59,140 nt of DNA from an uncultured bacterium (GTDB taxonomy: Bacteria; Verrucomicrobiota; Verrucomicrobiia; Opitutales; Intestinicryptomonadaceae), in assembly GCA_905214995.1 (NCBI GenBank), contig CAJMOT010000001.1, positions 1 to 59,140 on the forward strand. Reading direction: 5' to 3'. Under the pieces are notes generated by a model, which had not been told where the DNA came from, ran no database searches, and was given only the letters and a program-made list of their open reading frames with translations. The position numbers were made by a program, and so were the translations under genes. Positions 58,818 to 59,140 of this stretch are shown here, one piece after another (within the stretch, counting starts at the first letter, position 1; each line of letters opens with the position of its first letter).

Positions 58818-59140
58818 ATGTCGGAGGATTCCAAAAACGGGGGTTCCGGAGCCGGAAGAGGGGCGGCGGGCGCGGATTTGCGCGACAGTTGGCTTGAATA
58901 CGTGGCGTGGGCGTGCGCGGCCGTGGGGCTTTCTCCGGCCTTTTACTGGCTCGGCAGGGCGGTAGCGGACAGCCAGCAGCTCAGGGACGCTTTTATAATA
59001 CTGGTCGTGGCGGGGGTCGTCATGGCAATGGAGTACCGCATAATCCCGCACAGGCCGAGGTTCGGCGGCAGCGCGCTCGCAGCCCTCGGCATAGCCTACG
59101 CCGCGTTTTTTTCGGCGGGGTTTTTCGGGGCGCTTTTCAA
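58818..59140 (+). CDS. Exosortase-like membrane protein, N-terminal part (cut by window edge)
   Basis: An open frame from ATG 58818 runs off the right edge after 107 codons. After a Gly/Ala-rich start (MSEDSKNGGSGAGRGAAG), it shows hydrophobic helices WLEYVAWACAAVGLSPAFYW, DAFIILVVAGVVMAMEYRI and LAALGIAYAAFFSAGFFGAL. The SQQLRDAFIIL segment and helix spacing resemble N-termini of exosortase/archaeosortase proteins. Catalytic Cys, Arg and His would lie beyond the edge, so the call is inferred. If right, it would process PEP-CTERM proteins such as the one at 1612. Confidence 0.5.
   Translation, partial: MSEDSKNGGSGAGRGAAGADLRDSWLEYVAWACAAVGLSPAFYWLGRAVADSQQLRDAFIILVVAGVVMAMEYRIIPHRPRFGGSALAALGIAYAAFFSAGFFGALF

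Noticed and set aside
1..59140. CRISPR arrays, insertion sequences, integrase or attachment sites
   Set aside because: No regularly spaced repeats, transposase or integrase motifs were seen; the only duplicated segment is the glycosidase relic.

Overview
This is a GC-rich chromosomal window from a Gram-negative bacterium, most likely a Verrucomicrobiota member of the Opitutales type. That assignment is inferred from gene content, not from a marker-gene search. The evidence is an lpxA gene (lipid A), many lipoprotein and signal-peptide proteins, a PEP-CTERM surface protein with the start of an exosortase-like gene at the far end, DUF1080- and DUF6786-like proteins, large secreted glycosidases, and frequent starts without a Shine-Dalgarno sequence. 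There is no rRNA, CRISPR array, insertion sequence or prophage; the one RNA gene recognised is tRNA-Leu(CAA).

Layout. 1-3.2 kb: SNF2 helicase C-terminus, xth, PEP-CTERM protein. 3.4-9.5 kb (minus): miaA, nth, a lacZ-type enzyme, a lipoprotein. 9.6-15 kb: cysE, then the minus-strand run murJ-hemE-hemN-sixA. 15.2-20.3 kb: sialidase-like lipoprotein, tRNA-Leu, a membrane protein with an ExbB/MotA-like end, lpxA, pdxA. 20.4-24.6 kb: tig, clpP, clpX, aroK, a proteostasis block. 24.9-27.7 kb (minus): enoyl reductase-like MDR, queF, degP-like protease. 27.8-34.5 kb: M3 peptidase, DUF1080 lipoprotein and a 1287-residue glycoside hydrolase. 34.6-39.8 kb (minus): secreted unknown, priA, secreted coiled-coil protein. 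39.9-48.9 kb (minus): pheS-pheT-tatC-peptide-binding protein-fused permease. 49.3-49.9 kb (minus): rpmI-rplT. 50.1-53.2 kb: DUF6786-like lipoprotein, M42 peptidase, hemD. 53.2-54.4 kb: a 1.1-kb stretch with no convincing gene but with AT-rich palindromes. 54.4-58.5 kb (minus): topB, class V aminotransferase, panD. The window ends in the exosortase-like gene.

The genes form housekeeping pathways (tetrapyrrole, lipid A, vitamin, tRNA modification, DNA repair and restart) interspersed with a scavenging layer of secreted glycosidases, a peptide-uptake permease and peptidases.

The strongest unusual observation is in topB. The 0 frame ends early, but a well-conserved C-terminal half continues in the -1 frame. 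The join lies at an A7 heptamer in exact slippery phase, with AGGGAG 8 nt upstream, an arrangement very like the E. coli dnaX frameshift signal. A missing A in the assembly would look the same, so reads and relatives decide. Second is a roughly 95-bp relic of a paralogue of the large glycosidase, lying beside the degP-like gene.
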